A stretch of 64,000 bases of DNA from Actinobacteria bacterium 69-20 (GCA_001897425.1 MKSW01000013.1:1-64000), one strand, 5' to 3'. Counted from the stretch's first letter, positions 25,387 to 35,405 are shown. Numbers and translations are program-made. Notes: a model not told the origin generated them from the sequence alone.

Positions 25387-26631
25387 TCAGCCGGTGACGA
25401 CGGCGACGATGAGCACGACGTTCAGCGCCGTGATCGCAACGGTCACGGCCCAGGCCAGGAGCGTCGTGATCCGGTGGTTCACGGCGGCCCCGAGCAGGGT
25501 CCGATCGGACGTCAGGCGCACCAGCGGCACCAGCGCGAACGGCAGCCCGAAGGAGAGCACCACCTGCGACAGGATGAGCAGCTGCGTCGGGCTGCTGGCG
25601 AGTGCCAAGGCGATCAGGGCCGGGACCACGGTGATCACCCGGCGGGTGAACAGGCCCACCGAGCGGCGCAACAGCCCCTGCATCACAACGCTTCCGGCGT
25701 AGCACCCGACCGAGGTGGACGCCAGCGAGGAGAGCAGCAGCCCGATGGCGAAGAGCACGCCGATCACCGGGCCGACCTGCTCAGTGATCGCCCGGTGCGC
25801 GCCCTCGAGGGTGTCCACGCCCTCGCGTCCGGGCAACGCGGCGGCGGCAAGCAGCAACATGGCGATGTTGACGCCGCCGGCGAGCATCAGCGATATGACG
25901 ACATCGACGCGGGTCGCGGCGAGCAGGCGACGTTGGCGCGGGCCGACCGGGACGGTGCCGAAGCGGTCCCGGGCGAGCGCGGAGTGCAGATAGACGACGT
26001 GCGGCATCACCGTCGCGCCGAACATGGCGGTCGCCAACAGCATCGAATCGGCCCCCGAGAATCGCGGCAGCAGACCGCCGACGACGCCGGCCGGGGCGGG
26101 CGGAGTGACGACGAGCCCGGCAAGGAAGCCCAGTGCGATCAGCAGCAGGAGCCCTATCACGAGGTGCTCGAAGGTGCGTTGGCCGCGCCGGTCTTGGACG
26201 GCGAGCAGCAGCAACGAGGCGCCGGCCGCGAGAACACCACCGAACAGCAGCGGCAGCCCGAAAAGCAGGTTCAGCGCCACCGCTCCGCCGACCACCTCGG
26301 CGACATCCGTTGCCATGGCCACGGTCTCGGCCTGCAACCAGTACGCGACGCGGGCCGGGGTGCGCAGCCGTGTACGGATCAGCTCGGGCAGTGACTGGCT
26401 CGTCGCGATGCCGAGTTTCGCGGACAGGTACTGCAGCAGCCCGGCCGCCGCGGTCGCCGCGACCAGCACCCAGAGCAGCAGGTAGCCGTAGCGAGCGCCC
26501 GCCTGCAGGTTGGCAGCGACATTCCCGGGGTCGACGTACGCCACAGCGGCCACAAACGCCGGCCCCAACAGGCCGAGTCCCGTCATCGGGAGACGCCACC
26601 GACGGGTGCGTGCCGACGGCGGGGATGCCAT
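25387..26631 (-). CDS. mntH: Nramp-family divalent metal (Mn2+/Fe2+) transporter
   Basis: A 414-residue proton-coupled metal importer with about 11 hydrophobic helices. The metal-site motif DPGN in TM1 (YVDPGNVAAN) and the TM6 motif MPHVVYLH are both present, the standard Nramp signature. It is a single gene with mazG immediately upstream in the same direction (72 bp). No Mn riboswitch or MntR box was recognised. Confidence 0.93.
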   Translation of the reverse strand: MASPPSARTRRWRLPMTGLGLLGPAFVAAVAYVDPGNVAANLQAGARYGYLLLWVLVAATAAAGLLQYLSAKLGIATSQSLPELIRTRLRTPARVAYWLQAETVAMATDVAEVVGGAVALNLLFGLPLLFGGVLAAGASLLLLAVQDRRGQRTFEHLVIGLLLLIALGFLAGLVVTPPAPAGVVGGLLPRFSGADSMLLATAMFGATVMPHVVYLHSALARDRFGTVPVGPRQRRLLAATRVDVVISLMLAGGVNIAMLLLAAAALPGREGVDTLEGAHRAITEQVGPVIGVLFAIGLLLSSLASTSVGCYAGSVVMQGLLRRSVGLFTRRVITVVPALIALALASSPTQLLILSQVVLSFGLPFALVPLVRLTSDRTLLGAAVNHRITTLLAWAVTVAITALNVVLIVAVVTG

Positions 26632-26703
26632 ACCCCGATTGTCGGGCCTTTTTGCGCCGAGGCTGTCGGCGGGGTCCCGCGGTGTTCAAGGCAGCCCGCA
26701 GGC

Positions 26704-27438
26704 TCAGGCGATGCGGGCGGCGTGGGCTCGAGCGACAGTGCGCACGGCTTGTTCCGGGTCCTCGCCGCGAGCCCCGGCCGTGAAGGCGAGCCGGAAGATC
26801 TGCTCCCCCACCGAATCCCCCTCCGGCAACGGAACCGAGACACCGTATTTGGCCGACCGCGCACCGAGTTTCGCTGCGAGCGCCACCGCGGGCTGTCCGA
26901 GCGCCACCCCGTCCAGCGGCGACGGCTCGGCGTGCTCGGCTCTCTTGAGCTGATCCCACCGGACCTGCTGCTCGGCCGGCGTCAACGTCTCGCGCTCCTC
27001 CGGTCCGCCGAACACATAAGGGTGGCGCCGGATCAACTTGTCGACTAGGCCGAACGCCACATCGTCGATGTCGAAACCGCCGTCGCCGGAATCCTTCTCG
27101 GCCGCGATGCGCGCATGGAACAGCACCTGGAGCAGCACGTCACCGAGTTCCTCCCGGGTGGCCGCCGCATCGCCGTCCTCGATGGCCTGCACCAGCTCGT
27201 AGCACTCCTCGACCAGGTAGCGGAGCAGCGAGGCGTGCGTCTGCTCGCGGTCCCACGGGCAACCCCCGGGGGATCGCAGCCGATCCATCACGGCGACCGC
27301 TTCGAGCAGCGCGCTCCCAGCTGGTGCGGGCCAGTCCGACGCTGTATTCCCGGGCGTCGCGCGCCCCGGCGGCGCGGTCTCCGACACACCGTCCCCGGGC
27401 GGATTCATCCGCCCGCGAACAGCGTCATACCCGGTCAT
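26704..27438 (-). CDS. mazG: Nucleoside triphosphate pyrophosphohydrolase MazG
   Basis: A 244-residue all-alpha NTP pyrophosphatase that removes aberrant nucleotides and modulates stress alarmones. The MazG core is seen in GGCPWDREQTH, the ExxE and ExxD metal motifs (LVEECYELVQAI, EELGDVLLQVLFH) and RRHPYVFG. The N terminus (about 45 residues) is not conserved, and its first codons MTGYDAVRG are made by a copy of the dispersed repeat that includes the TAT GAC codons. Position between a lipoprotein gene and the Nramp gene matches the mycobacterial mfd-mazG-lpqU order. Confidence 0.92.
   Translation of the reverse strand: MTGYDAVRGRMNPPGDGVSETAPPGRATPGNTASDWPAPAGSALLEAVAVMDRLRSPGGCPWDREQTHASLLRYLVEECYELVQAIEDGDAAATREELGDVLLQVLFHARIAAEKDSGDGGFDIDDVAFGLVDKLIRRHPYVFGGPEERETLTPAEQQVRWDQLKRAEHAEPSPLDGVALGQPAVALAAKLGARSAKYGVSVPLPEGDSVGEQIFRLAFTAGARGEDPEQAVRTVARAHAARIA
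27417..27433 (-). repeat. Dispersed repeat copy in the first codons of mazG
   Basis: An exact reverse-strand copy of CGGGTATGACGCTGTTC. It encodes GYDAV directly after the presumed MT start of MazG. Confidence 0.7.
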
Positions 27439-27496
27439 GCCCCGCCGAGCCCGCGCATGCCCACCCAGGCGCAGCCATAGTCACAACCCGCACCCC

Positions 27497-28486
27497 TCAC
27501 GCAGCGTCACTCGCCGCGACCACCTGCACGATGTGCGGATCCCAGGTACCGAACCTCGGGTTCACCTGCACGCGCGCGCTCTCCGCGTCCTTCGCGAACA
27601 GCAGCGAGGCGAGCGCGATCTCTCCGCTCAGACCCGCCGTCTGGTTGGCGTTCGTGATCATCTGCGCCGTGAGCGTCGCCGGCGCCTGGACCCGTTTGGT
27701 GATACGCGTCACGAGGTAGCCCTGTGTGCCCTGCGGAATCAGCAGGATCTCCCCCTGCGCGGCGCTGAACAGGCCGAATGCCGCGTGGTGCGGCTGCTCC
27801 AGCAGGGACTCCGCACCGCCGGGAAGCTGCGGGTTCGCCGCCCGGGCAGCCGCGGCGGCAGCGTCCATCGCGGCCGGGTCCGCGGTGAACTTCACCCGGT
27901 CGGCGACGGCCGTCGCCCAGTCCGAGGCCGGCACAGCGTCGACCGTCACCGACACGTTGGTCACCTCGACGCCCGACTTCGGGATCTTCTTGATCAGCGC
28001 GTCCAGTACCTGGAGGTCGTAGACCGCGTCGTTCACCGACGCGCTCGGCACCTGCAGCACGGAGCCGAGGTCCGGCGATCCGGAGCTCTTCTGGTAGGCG
28101 TCGTATTGCGCGATGAAGTCGTTGACTTCCTTGGCGCTGACGGTGATCCCACTCTCCGCCGCGGCGCGTTCCGCAAGTTGGTGCCGGATCACATCGGTGA
28201 TCTGCGTGCGGGCCGCCTGTGTACGCGTGTCGTCGTCTGCCGGGGCGGAGCTTCCCGACGCGCCCGCACTTGCGTCGAGAACAGAGGTCACCCGCGCCAG
28301 CACGGCTTCCGTCGAGACCTGGGTACCATCGACCGTCACGGCCGCGCCGGGGACGGTGCCGCACCCCGCAACAGCGACGGCCACGGCCGCGGCGCCCACC
28401 ACGGCGCCCGTCACAAGGGCCGACCGGAATGCGCGACCGCGCCCCGCCGTTGCGGCCGCGCCGCGCATGTTGTGTGCCCTCGACAC
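27497..28486 (-). CDS. SurA N-terminal-like lipoprotein
   Basis: A 329-residue exported lipoprotein. The signal peptide ends in the lipobox AVAGC (about residue 42), and the mature part has a helical SurA-like chaperone N domain (VDGTQVSTEAVLARV, QITDVIRHQLAERAA, EVNDFI). There is no clear parvulin PPIase domain. It may assist folding of secreted proteins at the cell surface. GTG at 28486 is preferred, with GGGAG about 7 bases upstream. The position between mfd and mazG is where mycobacteria also carry lipoproteins. Confidence 0.75.
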   Translation of the reverse strand: MSRAHNMRGAAATAGRGRAFRSALVTGAVVGAAAVAVAVAGCGTVPGAAVTVDGTQVSTEAVLARVTSVLDASAGASGSSAPADDDTRTQAARTQITDVIRHQLAERAAAESGITVSAKEVNDFIAQYDAYQKSSGSPDLGSVLQVPSASVNDAVYDLQVLDALIKKIPKSGVEVTNVSVTVDAVPASDWATAVADRVKFTADPAAMDAAAAAARAANPQLPGGAESLLEQPHHAAFGLFSAAQGEILLIPQGTQGYLVTRITKRVQAPATLTAQMITNANQTAGLSGEIALASLLFAKDAESARVQVNPRFGTWDPHIVQVVAASDAA

Positions 28487-28601
28487 CGGTCACTCCCTTA
28501 CGGTCGGTGAGTCTGTCGCACGACCGGCGCTGGGCGCCCGTCCGTGCCGGTCCAGCGTGCCACAAGACCGCTGGCGCGCTCATCCCGGGCAGCCGGAAAA
28601 G

Positions 28602-28618
28602 CGGGTATGACGCTGTTC
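28602..28618 (+). repeat. Dispersed 17-bp repeat, exact consensus copy
   Basis: Reads CGGGTATGACGCTGTTC followed by a GC-rich tail, in the 157-bp gap between the lipoprotein gene and mfd. Confidence 0.75.
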
Positions 28619-28643
28619 GGCGCCACGGCGCGCGGGCCCCTGC

Positions 28644-31600
28644 TCATGCCACCGGCACCGGGGCCGGCGCGATCGCATCCAGCACGCCGCGGCAGAACCG
28701 CAGCAGGTCCGCGTCGCGCAGCGCAGGCGAGCCGATGGTGTCCGTTTCAGTCGGCGGTCGGAGCGTGAGCGTGTGCGTTGCCGGGCGGTAGTCGGAACCT
28801 TTGTAGAGCCGTGCCATGCGCAGCTGCGCCGATTCCGGCAGATCCACACCGGCGAACTTCAGCCCCCGCGAACCCAGCGAGATCTCCCTCACCCCGACGG
28901 CCTGGCACGCGTGCCGCAGCGATGCCACCGCGAGCAAATTGCCGACCTCCTCGCCGACCGGGCCGTAGCGGTCCGCCAGTTCGGTGCGCACCGCGTCGAG
29001 TGCCTCGGCGTCCGGCGCCGCGGCGATCCGGCGGTACGCGTCCAGCCGCAGGCGCTCCGAGTCGATGTAGTCCTGCGGGATGTTCGCGTCGATCGGCAGC
29101 TCGATCCGAACCTCCACCGGTTCGGATTCGACGTCCTCGTCGTTCGCCTGCGCAGCGGCCCGTTTGAACGCGGTGACCGCCTCGCCGACCAGCCGCACGT
29201 ACAAGTCGAAACCGACGCCGGCGATGTGCCCGGACTGCTCCGCGCCGAGAATCGAACCGGCGCCGCGGATCTCGAGATCCCTCATCGCCACCGCGAGGCC
29301 GGCACCCAGCGCGGAGTTCTGCGCGATGGTGGCCAGACGATCGTGCGCGGTCTCGGTGAGCGGCTTGTCCGCGGGATAGAGGAAATAGGCGTAGCCGCGT
29401 TCCCGCCCCCGGCCGACCCGGCCGCGCAACTGGTGCATCTGGGCCAGGCCGAGGATCTCCGACCGGTCGACGATCAGCGTGTTGGCATTGGAGATGTCCA
29501 GGCCCGTCTCGATGATCGTGGTGCAGACGAGCACGTCGTACTCGCGTTGCCAGAACCCGTCGATCACCTTCTCCAGCATGTGCTCGTTCATCTGGCCGTG
29601 CGCCACGGCGATCCGGGCCTCCGGCACGGACTCGCGCAGCCGCTTCGTCACGGCCTCGATGTCCTTGACCCGGTTGTGCACGTAGAAGACCTGACCCTCG
29701 CGGAGCAGCTCACGCCGGATCGCTGCCGCGATCAGCTTGTCGTCATAGGCGCCGACGTAGGTGAGGATCGGGTGCCGGTCCTCCGGTGGGGTGGCGATGG
29801 TGGACATCTCGCGGATCCCGGCGAGGCTCATCTCCAGGGTGCGCGGGATCGGCGTGGCGGACATGGTGAGCATGTCGACGTTCGCGCGCAGGGCGGTGAT
29901 GTGCTCCTTGTGCTCGACCCCGAAACGTTGTTCCTCGTCCACGATCACCAGGCCGAGGTCCTTGTATCGCACGGAGGGCTGCAGTAGTCGGTGCGTACCG
30001 ATCACGATGTCGACGCTCCCGTCGGCGAGCCCGGCGATCACCTGCTTCGCCTCGGCGTCGGAGGTGAACCGGGAGAGCCCCTTCACGGTCACCGGGAACT
30101 GCGCCATCCGCCCACTGAACGTCGCGACATGTTGTTGCGCGAGAAGGGTTGTCGGCGCGAGTACCACCACCTGCTTGCCGTCCTGCACCGCCTTGAATGC
30201 GGCGCGGACCGCGATCTCGGTCTTTCCGTAGCCGACGTCGCCGGCGACGATCCGATCCATCGGCACCGGTCGCTGCATGTCGGCCTTGACGTCGTCGATG
30301 GCCGCCGCCTGGTCGGGTGTCTCGGTGAACGGGAACGCATCCTCCAGCTCGCGCTGCCAGGGCGTGTCCGCGCCGAACGCGTACCCGGGCGCCGCGGCCC
30401 GTTTCGCGTACAGCTCCACGAGTTTCGCGGCGATCTGGCGGACCGCCTTGCGGGCCTGGCCCTTCGTCTTCGCCCAGTCCGAGCCGCCGAGCTTGTTGAG
30501 CGCGGGCACCTCGCCGCCGACGTAGCGGGAGAGCTGGTCGAGCGCGTCGGTGGGGACGTAGAGCCGGTCGCCCGGCTGGCCGCGCTTGCTCGGCGCGTAC
30601 TCGACCACCAGATAGTCCCGGACCGCGCCGCCGGCGGTGCGCTGCACCATCTCGACGTACTTGCCGATCCCGTGCTGGGCGTGCACCACGAAATTGCCGA
30701 CCTGAAGCGTCGCCGGATCGATGGCGAGCCTTCGCTTGCCCGGTGTGCGGCTGACGGTTTCCGGTGCGCCACCGCGGTTTCCAGTCAGGTCCGCCTCGGT
30801 GATGACGGTCAGGCGCGAGCCGGTGAAGATGACACCGTCGTCCATATGCCCACAGACCACCGACACCGAGCCGGGGGCGGGGGCGGCGATCAGGGTGCCG
30901 TCGACCAGCTGCGCCGGAACGTCCGCCTCGGCGAGCATCTCGACCGCCCGTGACGCCGTTCCGGGGCCGGCGACGACGATCACCGCGGTCCCGCCGACCG
31001 CCAGGGTCTGACGGGTGTCGGCGATCGCGCGGCCCACGTCGCCGCGGTAGCTCGGGGCGGCGCTCGCCTCAGGTGCCTCGGGCAGCGCAGCCGCCCCGTG
31101 GATCTCAGCCGGCCTGCCCCGGCCGCTGGCGCTCCCAGCCTCGGCGGGTGCACCGTCCGTCGTGCCAGCCTCGGATCCCGGGGCTGTGCCGAAGGGTGTG
31201 ATGCGCCACAGCGGAAGATCCCGATCCTCGATCGCCTCGAGAGTCCGCGCCAAGTCCCGATAGGCGGACTCGCCCAGGTCGATCGGCGCCTGGCCGCCGC
31301 TTGCCGCCGCCATCCATGACGCCGCGAGGAATTCGGCGCCGGTGCGCACGAGATCCTCCGCGCGAGTGCGGATCCGCTCGGGATCGGCCAGCACCACATG
31401 GGTTCCCGCCGGCAACAGCGCACCGAGCATCACGAGCCGGCCGGGGAGCAGTGCGGGGATCAGCGACTCCATGCCCTCGACGCCGACCCCGGCGGCGATC
31501 TTGCCGATCATCTCGGACAGCGTTGGGTCCCCGGTCGCCTCCGTCGAGAGGTGCGCGGCGCGCTCGCGCACCTCGTCGGTGAGCAGGATCTCGCGGCACG

Positions 31601-32396
31601 GTGGCGCGACGAGTTCGTCCGTGTCGTCGATGGATCGCTGGTCGGTGACGGCGAACGTGCGCAGCGATGCGATGCGGTCGCCGTCGAACTCGACGCGGAC
31701 GGGATGCTGCGCGGTGGGCGGGAACACGTCGACAATGCCGCCGCGCACGGCGATCTCGCCGCGCTTCTCGACCAGGTCGACCCGGGTGTATGCGAGGTCG
31801 ACCAGCCGGTGCACGGTCTCGCCCAGGTCGGCGGCCTGCCCCGGCTGCAGCCGCACGGGCGCGATCTCCCCGAGATCCGGGGCCATCGGCTGGATGAGGG
31901 AACGCACGGTGGTGACGACGACGGCGGGCGCGCCGGTCGCATGCTCCTCCGGATGCGCGATCCGGCGAAGCACCGAGACGCGGCGGCCGACGGTGTCCGC
32001 GCGCGGCGAGAGCCGTTCGTGCGGAAGGGTTTCCCAGGACGGGAACACCTCGACCCGCTCGTCGCCGATGAGGTCACCGATCGCCGCCGCGGCCGCCTCG
32101 GCTTCTCGCCCGGTGGCGGTGACGAGGCAGACCGGCACGCCGGCGCCACCGGCGTCGACAGGCGCTCCGAGCGCCGCGGCGATGAACGCGCGCAGTCCAA
32201 CCGGGCCGGTGATGCGGACCACCGGCTTGCCGGCGTCGGCCACGAACCGAGCGACGAGCGGATCCCGCAGTGCGGCGGCGAGGAGTCCGCCCAGCCGCGC
32301 CGGCTGTCCGGCACCCGGCTGTGCCGAACCGACCCCATGCCCGCGTGCCGCGCGGGCGCCGTCATATCCGTCGAATCGGTCACCCTCGGCCGCCAT
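28644..32396 (-). CDS. mfd: Transcription-repair coupling factor
   Basis: A 1250-residue RecG-like translocase that removes RNA polymerase stalled at DNA lesions and recruits UvrA. Order: UvrB-like N-terminal module, RNAP-interaction domain (KRGQPGDRLYVP), helicase motor with Walker A GYGKTEIA (about 720) and DEEQRFG (about 820), then the TRCF C-terminal domain. ATG at 32396 is chosen because GGGGAGCAGG is upstream; a longer start at 32480 is possible. Around residue 7-20 the word GYDGARAARG derives from a dispersed-repeat copy. A proline/alanine-rich insert near residue 420-450 is lineage-specific. Confidence 0.96.
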   Translation of the reverse strand: MAAEGDRFDGYDGARAARGHGVGSAQPGAGQPARLGGLLAAALRDPLVARFVADAGKPVVRITGPVGLRAFIAAALGAPVDAGGAGVPVCLVTATGREAEAAAAAIGDLIGDERVEVFPSWETLPHERLSPRADTVGRRVSVLRRIAHPEEHATGAPAVVVTTVRSLIQPMAPDLGEIAPVRLQPGQAADLGETVHRLVDLAYTRVDLVEKRGEIAVRGGIVDVFPPTAQHPVRVEFDGDRIASLRTFAVTDQRSIDDTDELVAPPCREILLTDEVRERAAHLSTEATGDPTLSEMIGKIAAGVGVEGMESLIPALLPGRLVMLGALLPAGTHVVLADPERIRTRAEDLVRTGAEFLAASWMAAASGGQAPIDLGESAYRDLARTLEAIEDRDLPLWRITPFGTAPGSEAGTTDGAPAEAGSASGRGRPAEIHGAAALPEAPEASAAPSYRGDVGRAIADTRQTLAVGGTAVIVVAGPGTASRAVEMLAEADVPAQLVDGTLIAAPAPGSVSVVCGHMDDGVIFTGSRLTVITEADLTGNRGGAPETVSRTPGKRRLAIDPATLQVGNFVVHAQHGIGKYVEMVQRTAGGAVRDYLVVEYAPSKRGQPGDRLYVPTDALDQLSRYVGGEVPALNKLGGSDWAKTKGQARKAVRQIAAKLVELYAKRAAAPGYAFGADTPWQRELEDAFPFTETPDQAAAIDDVKADMQRPVPMDRIVAGDVGYGKTEIAVRAAFKAVQDGKQVVVLAPTTLLAQQHVATFSGRMAQFPVTVKGLSRFTSDAEAKQVIAGLADGSVDIVIGTHRLLQPSVRYKDLGLVIVDEEQRFGVEHKEHITALRANVDMLTMSATPIPRTLEMSLAGIREMSTIATPPEDRHPILTYVGAYDDKLIAAAIRRELLREGQVFYVHNRVKDIEAVTKRLRESVPEARIAVAHGQMNEHMLEKVIDGFWQREYDVLVCTTIIETGLDISNANTLIVDRSEILGLAQMHQLRGRVGRGRERGYAYFLYPADKPLTETAHDRLATIAQNSALGAGLAVAMRDLEIRGAGSILGAEQSGHIAGVGFDLYVRLVGEAVTAFKRAAAQANDEDVESEPVEVRIELPIDANIPQDYIDSERLRLDAYRRIAAAPDAEALDAVRTELADRYGPVGEEVGNLLAVASLRHACQAVGVREISLGSRGLKFAGVDLPESAQLRMARLYKGSDYRPATHTLTLRPPTETDTIGSPALRDADLLRFCRGVLDAIAPAPVPVA
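32354..32370 (-). repeat. Dispersed repeat copy in the mfd N-terminal codons
   Basis: The reverse strand reads CGGATATGACGGCGCCC and continues into the GC-rich tail GCGCGGCACGCGGG. It encodes GYDGA in the unconserved N terminus of Mfd. The match to consensus is partial after base 11. Confidence 0.5.
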
Positions 32397-32676
32397 CGCA
32401 CCTGCTCCCCGCTGTGACACTTCGCTCCTTATGGGCGACGCGACACGACGATGCGGTGTGAAGCCCCGCATCGACGCCACGCAGCCTCGCCGTACGCCAA
32501 CAAGCCCCCCGCCGAATCGACGGGGGGGTATCCGACGGCCACGTTACGCCCTGCCCCACCGCGGCGCGGAGCGGCGAGCGCAACGCGGGGATGGCCGAAC
32601 GCGTGGCGAGCGGGGGAAGCGGCACCGCCCCCGGGCATGGAATGATGGTCCCTGCGCCCGGCGCGCGCCGTGCTAT

Positions 32677-32747
32677 TCCGCCGTAGTGTAACGGCAGCAC
32701 CTCGGATTTTGGTTCCGATAGTCCAGGTTCGAATCCTGGCGGCGGAG
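32677..32747 (+). tRNA. tRNA-Gln (anticodon TTG)
   Basis: The acceptor stem TCCGCCG pairs with CGGCGGA, the T arm is CCAGG-TTCGAAT-CCTGG, and the anticodon loop TTTTGGT sits between TCGGA and TCCGA, giving anticodon TTG for glutamine. Length is 71 bases with discriminator G; CCA is not encoded. It lies between divergent mfd and glmU. Confidence 0.95.
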
Positions 32748-32788
32748 CGGCGTGGCAGGGCAAGAACAGCAGGCGGGACCAGGGGAAC

Positions 32789-34321
32789 GTGACGGGAACA
32801 ACTCACCAATCGTCCACGGGGGCCGCCGTGGCAGCCGCAACGCAATCTGCGGCGCCGGCAGTCACCGCCGTCATCGTGCTGGCGGCCGGGCAGGGCACCC
32901 GCATGAAGTCGACGCTGCCGAAGGTGCTGCACCCGCTGGCCGGCCGGCCGCTGCTCTGGCACGCGTTGCGGGCGGGTGCCGCGGTGTCCCCGGAGCGGCT
33001 GGTCGCGGTGATCGGCCACGGGCGGGAGCAGGTCGAGAGCTACCTCGCCGCGGCCGCCGACCTCGCGCACCTGCCGATCCGCACGGCCGTGCAGGCCGAG
33101 CCGAAGGGCACTGGCCACGCCGTGCAATGCGCGCTCGCCGCGACCGGCGCGCTCGACGGCACGGTGATCGTGACGTACGGCGACGTGCCGCTGCTACGCG
33201 GCGAAACACTGGTGGCCCTCGCGACGGAACATGCCCGGGCGGGCAACGCAGTCACCGTGCTCACGGCGAACGTCGACGACCCGACCGGATACGGGCGCAT
33301 CACGCGCGGCGCCGACAGGGCGGTCACGGCGATCGTGGAGCATCGCGACGCGGATGCGAAGACGCGGGAACTGAACGAGATCAATACGGGCGTCTACGCT
33401 TTCGACGGCGCGCTGCTCGGGCAGCTGTTGGGCCGCCTGTCCGCGTCGAACTCCCAGGGTGAGCTGTACCTGACCGACGTCGTCCAGCTCGCGGCTGCCG
33501 CCGGCCGGCCCGTCGGCAGCGTCGTCGCCGAGGACGCCGCCGAGACCGAGGGTGTCAACGACCGCGTCCAACTCGCCGAGATGGCCGCCCGGCTGCGGGC
33601 CCGGCTGGTGCGCGACGCCCAGCTCTCCGGCGTCACGGTGCACGACCCGGCCACCACCTACCTGCACGCGGACGTGCGGATCGGCCCCGATACCGAGATC
33701 CTGCCGGGCACCCACCTCGAGGCCGGCACCGTGATCGGCTCGAACTGCTCCATCGGGCCCGACACCACCCTCATCGCATGCCACGTGGATGACGGCGCCT
33801 CCGTGGTGCGCTCGCACTGCCGGGACGCGCATATCGGCGCGGGCGCGCAGGTCGGCCCGTTCACGCACCTGCGCGCCGGATCAGAGGTGGGCGCCGGAGC
33901 GCAGGTCGGCGCGTTCGTCGAGGTCAAGAAGGCCGTGATCGGCGCCGGCGCCAAGGCGCACCACCTGTCGTACCTCGGCGACGCCCGCGTCGGCGCGGGC
34001 GCGAACATCGGCGCGGGCGTGATCACCGCCAACTACGACGGGGTGCACAAGTCGTTGACCGCGATCGGGGCACAGTCGTTCGTCGGCAGCAATTCGACGC
34101 TGGTCGCGCCGGTGACCATTGCGGACGGCGCCTACGTGGCCGCGGGGTCGGTCGTCACCGAGGATGTTCCCGCCGGAGACCTGGCTGTCGCTCGCGGCCA
34201 CCAGCACAACTCGTCCGGCTGGGTGCTGCGCCGACGGGCCGGAACCGGGTCCGAGGCGGCAGCCCGCGCCGCGGGGGCGAGCGGCACCGGAAACGGCGCA
34301 GCATCAGGCAGCGGCGGCTGA
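32789..34321 (+). CDS. glmU: Bifunctional UDP-GlcNAc pyrophosphorylase / glucosamine-1-P acetyltransferase
   Basis: A 510-residue cytoplasmic enzyme making UDP-N-acetylglucosamine for peptidoglycan and cell-wall linkers. The N-terminal uridylyltransferase domain has LAAGQGTRMKSTLPKVLHP (about 31-50) and TYGDVPLL; the C-terminal half is a left-handed beta-helix of hexapeptide repeats, with KKAVIGAGAKAHHLSYLGD near the active site. The last 40 residues are Ala/Gly-rich and lineage-specific. GTG at 32789 has AGGGGAA upstream. Followed by prs as in mycobacteria. Confidence 0.96.
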   Translation: MTGTTHQSSTGAAVAAATQSAAPAVTAVIVLAAGQGTRMKSTLPKVLHPLAGRPLLWHALRAGAAVSPERLVAVIGHGREQVESYLAAAADLAHLPIRTAVQAEPKGTGHAVQCALAATGALDGTVIVTYGDVPLLRGETLVALATEHARAGNAVTVLTANVDDPTGYGRITRGADRAVTAIVEHRDADAKTRELNEINTGVYAFDGALLGQLLGRLSASNSQGELYLTDVVQLAAAAGRPVGSVVAEDAAETEGVNDRVQLAEMAARLRARLVRDAQLSGVTVHDPATTYLHADVRIGPDTEILPGTHLEAGTVIGSNCSIGPDTTLIACHVDDGASVVRSHCRDAHIGAGAQVGPFTHLRAGSEVGAGAQVGAFVEVKKAVIGAGAKAHHLSYLGDARVGAGANIGAGVITANYDGVHKSLTAIGAQSFVGSNSTLVAPVTIADGAYVAAGSVVTEDVPAGDLAVARGHQHNSSGWVLRRRAGTGSEAAARAAGASGTGNGAASGSGG

Positions 34322-34338
34322 GAACCCGCCCGGCCCGA

Positions 34339-34355
34339 GAACACCGTCATACCCG
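34339..34355 (-). repeat. Dispersed 17-bp repeat copy between glmU and prs
   Basis: The plus strand reads GAACACCGTCATACCCG, one base from consensus. It lies 17 bases after the glmU stop. Confidence 0.7.
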
Positions 34356-34407
34356 GCTAGATCAGCACGACACACGGAACAGTTACGACGAAAGGGCACC
34401 CGGCACC

Positions 34408-35382
34408 GTGAGCTCCATCAGCGTGGCGAACTCGAAGAGCTTGATGTTGTTCTCCGGGCGGGGCTATCCGGACCTCGCCGCGGAGGTGGCCGACCATCTC
34501 GGTATCACCGTCACGCCGGAGGACGCCTACGAGTTCGCCAACGGCGAGATCTTCGTCCGCTACAAGGAATCCGCGCGCGGATCCGACGCGTTCGTGATCC
34601 AGTCCTGCGGCGAGGGCATCAACACCTGGGTCATGGAGACCCTCATCATGATCGACGCGCTGAAACGTGCGTCGGCGAAACGCATCTCGGTGGTGCTGCC
34701 GTTCTACCCGTACGCCCGGCAGGACAAGAAACACCGTGGGCGCGAACCGATCTCGGCCCGGCTGATCGCGGATCTGCTGAAGACCGCCGGCGCGCACCGG
34801 CTGATGTGCGTGGACCTGCACACCGATCAGATCCAGGGTTTCTTCGACGGGCCGGTCGACCATCTGATGGCCGCGCCGCTGCTCACCGACTACATCCTGA
34901 AGCAGTACGGCGCCGACCATCTCACCGTGGTCTCCCCCGATTCCGGCCGGGTGCGCACGGCCGAGCGGTGGGCGGACAGGCTCGGCGGCACGCCGCTGGC
35001 GTTCATCCACAAGACCCGCGATCCGCTCAAACCGAACCAGGTGGTCGCCAACCGGGTGGTCGGCGAGGTCGGCGGGCGGACCTGCATCGTCGTCGACGAC
35101 ATGATCGACACGGGCGGCACCATCGCGTCGGCCACCCGTGCCGTGCTGGAGGCCGGCGCGAAACAGGTGATCGTTGCGGCGACGCACGGCGTGCTCTCCG
35201 ACCCGGCCGCCGAACGGCTGTCGAATTGCGGGCTCACCGAGGTCGTGCTCACCAACACGTTGCCCATCCCGCAGAACCACCGCTTCCCCAAGCTCACGGT
35301 GCTCTCGATCGCGCCGATCCTGGCGCGAGCGATCCACGAGGTCTTCGAGGACGGGTCGGTCACCAGCCTGTTCGAGTCCTGA
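34408..35382 (+). CDS. prs: Ribose-phosphate pyrophosphokinase
   Basis: A 324-residue PRPP synthetase, transferring pyrophosphate from ATP to ribose-5-phosphate. PRPP feeds nucleotides, His, Trp and the decaprenyl-phosphoryl-ribose needed for arabinan. Motifs: FANGEIFVRY (ATP flexible region), YPYARQDKKHRGREPISARL, and the PRPP loop VVDDMIDTGGT (about 229-239). GTG at 34408 has GAAAGGG upstream. It is downstream of glmU, as in mycobacteria. Confidence 0.96.
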   Translation: MSSISVANSKSLMLFSGRGYPDLAAEVADHLGITVTPEDAYEFANGEIFVRYKESARGSDAFVIQSCGEGINTWVMETLIMIDALKRASAKRISVVLPFYPYARQDKKHRGREPISARLIADLLKTAGAHRLMCVDLHTDQIQGFFDGPVDHLMAAPLLTDYILKQYGADHLTVVSPDSGRVRTAERWADRLGGTPLAFIHKTRDPLKPNQVVANRVVGEVGGRTCIVVDDMIDTGGTIASATRAVLEAGAKQVIVAATHGVLSDPAAERLSNCGLTEVVLTNTLPIPQNHRFPKLTVLSIAPILARAIHEVFEDGSVTSLFES

Positions 35383-35405
35383 ACTCGCCGCGGCGCTGGG
35401 CTTTT

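Noticed and set aside
26640..26665. CCCGATTGTCGGGCCTTTTT as a terminator
   Set aside because: It would terminate plus-strand transcription, but no plus-strand gene is upstream; it may simply be part of the promoter region of the Nramp gene.
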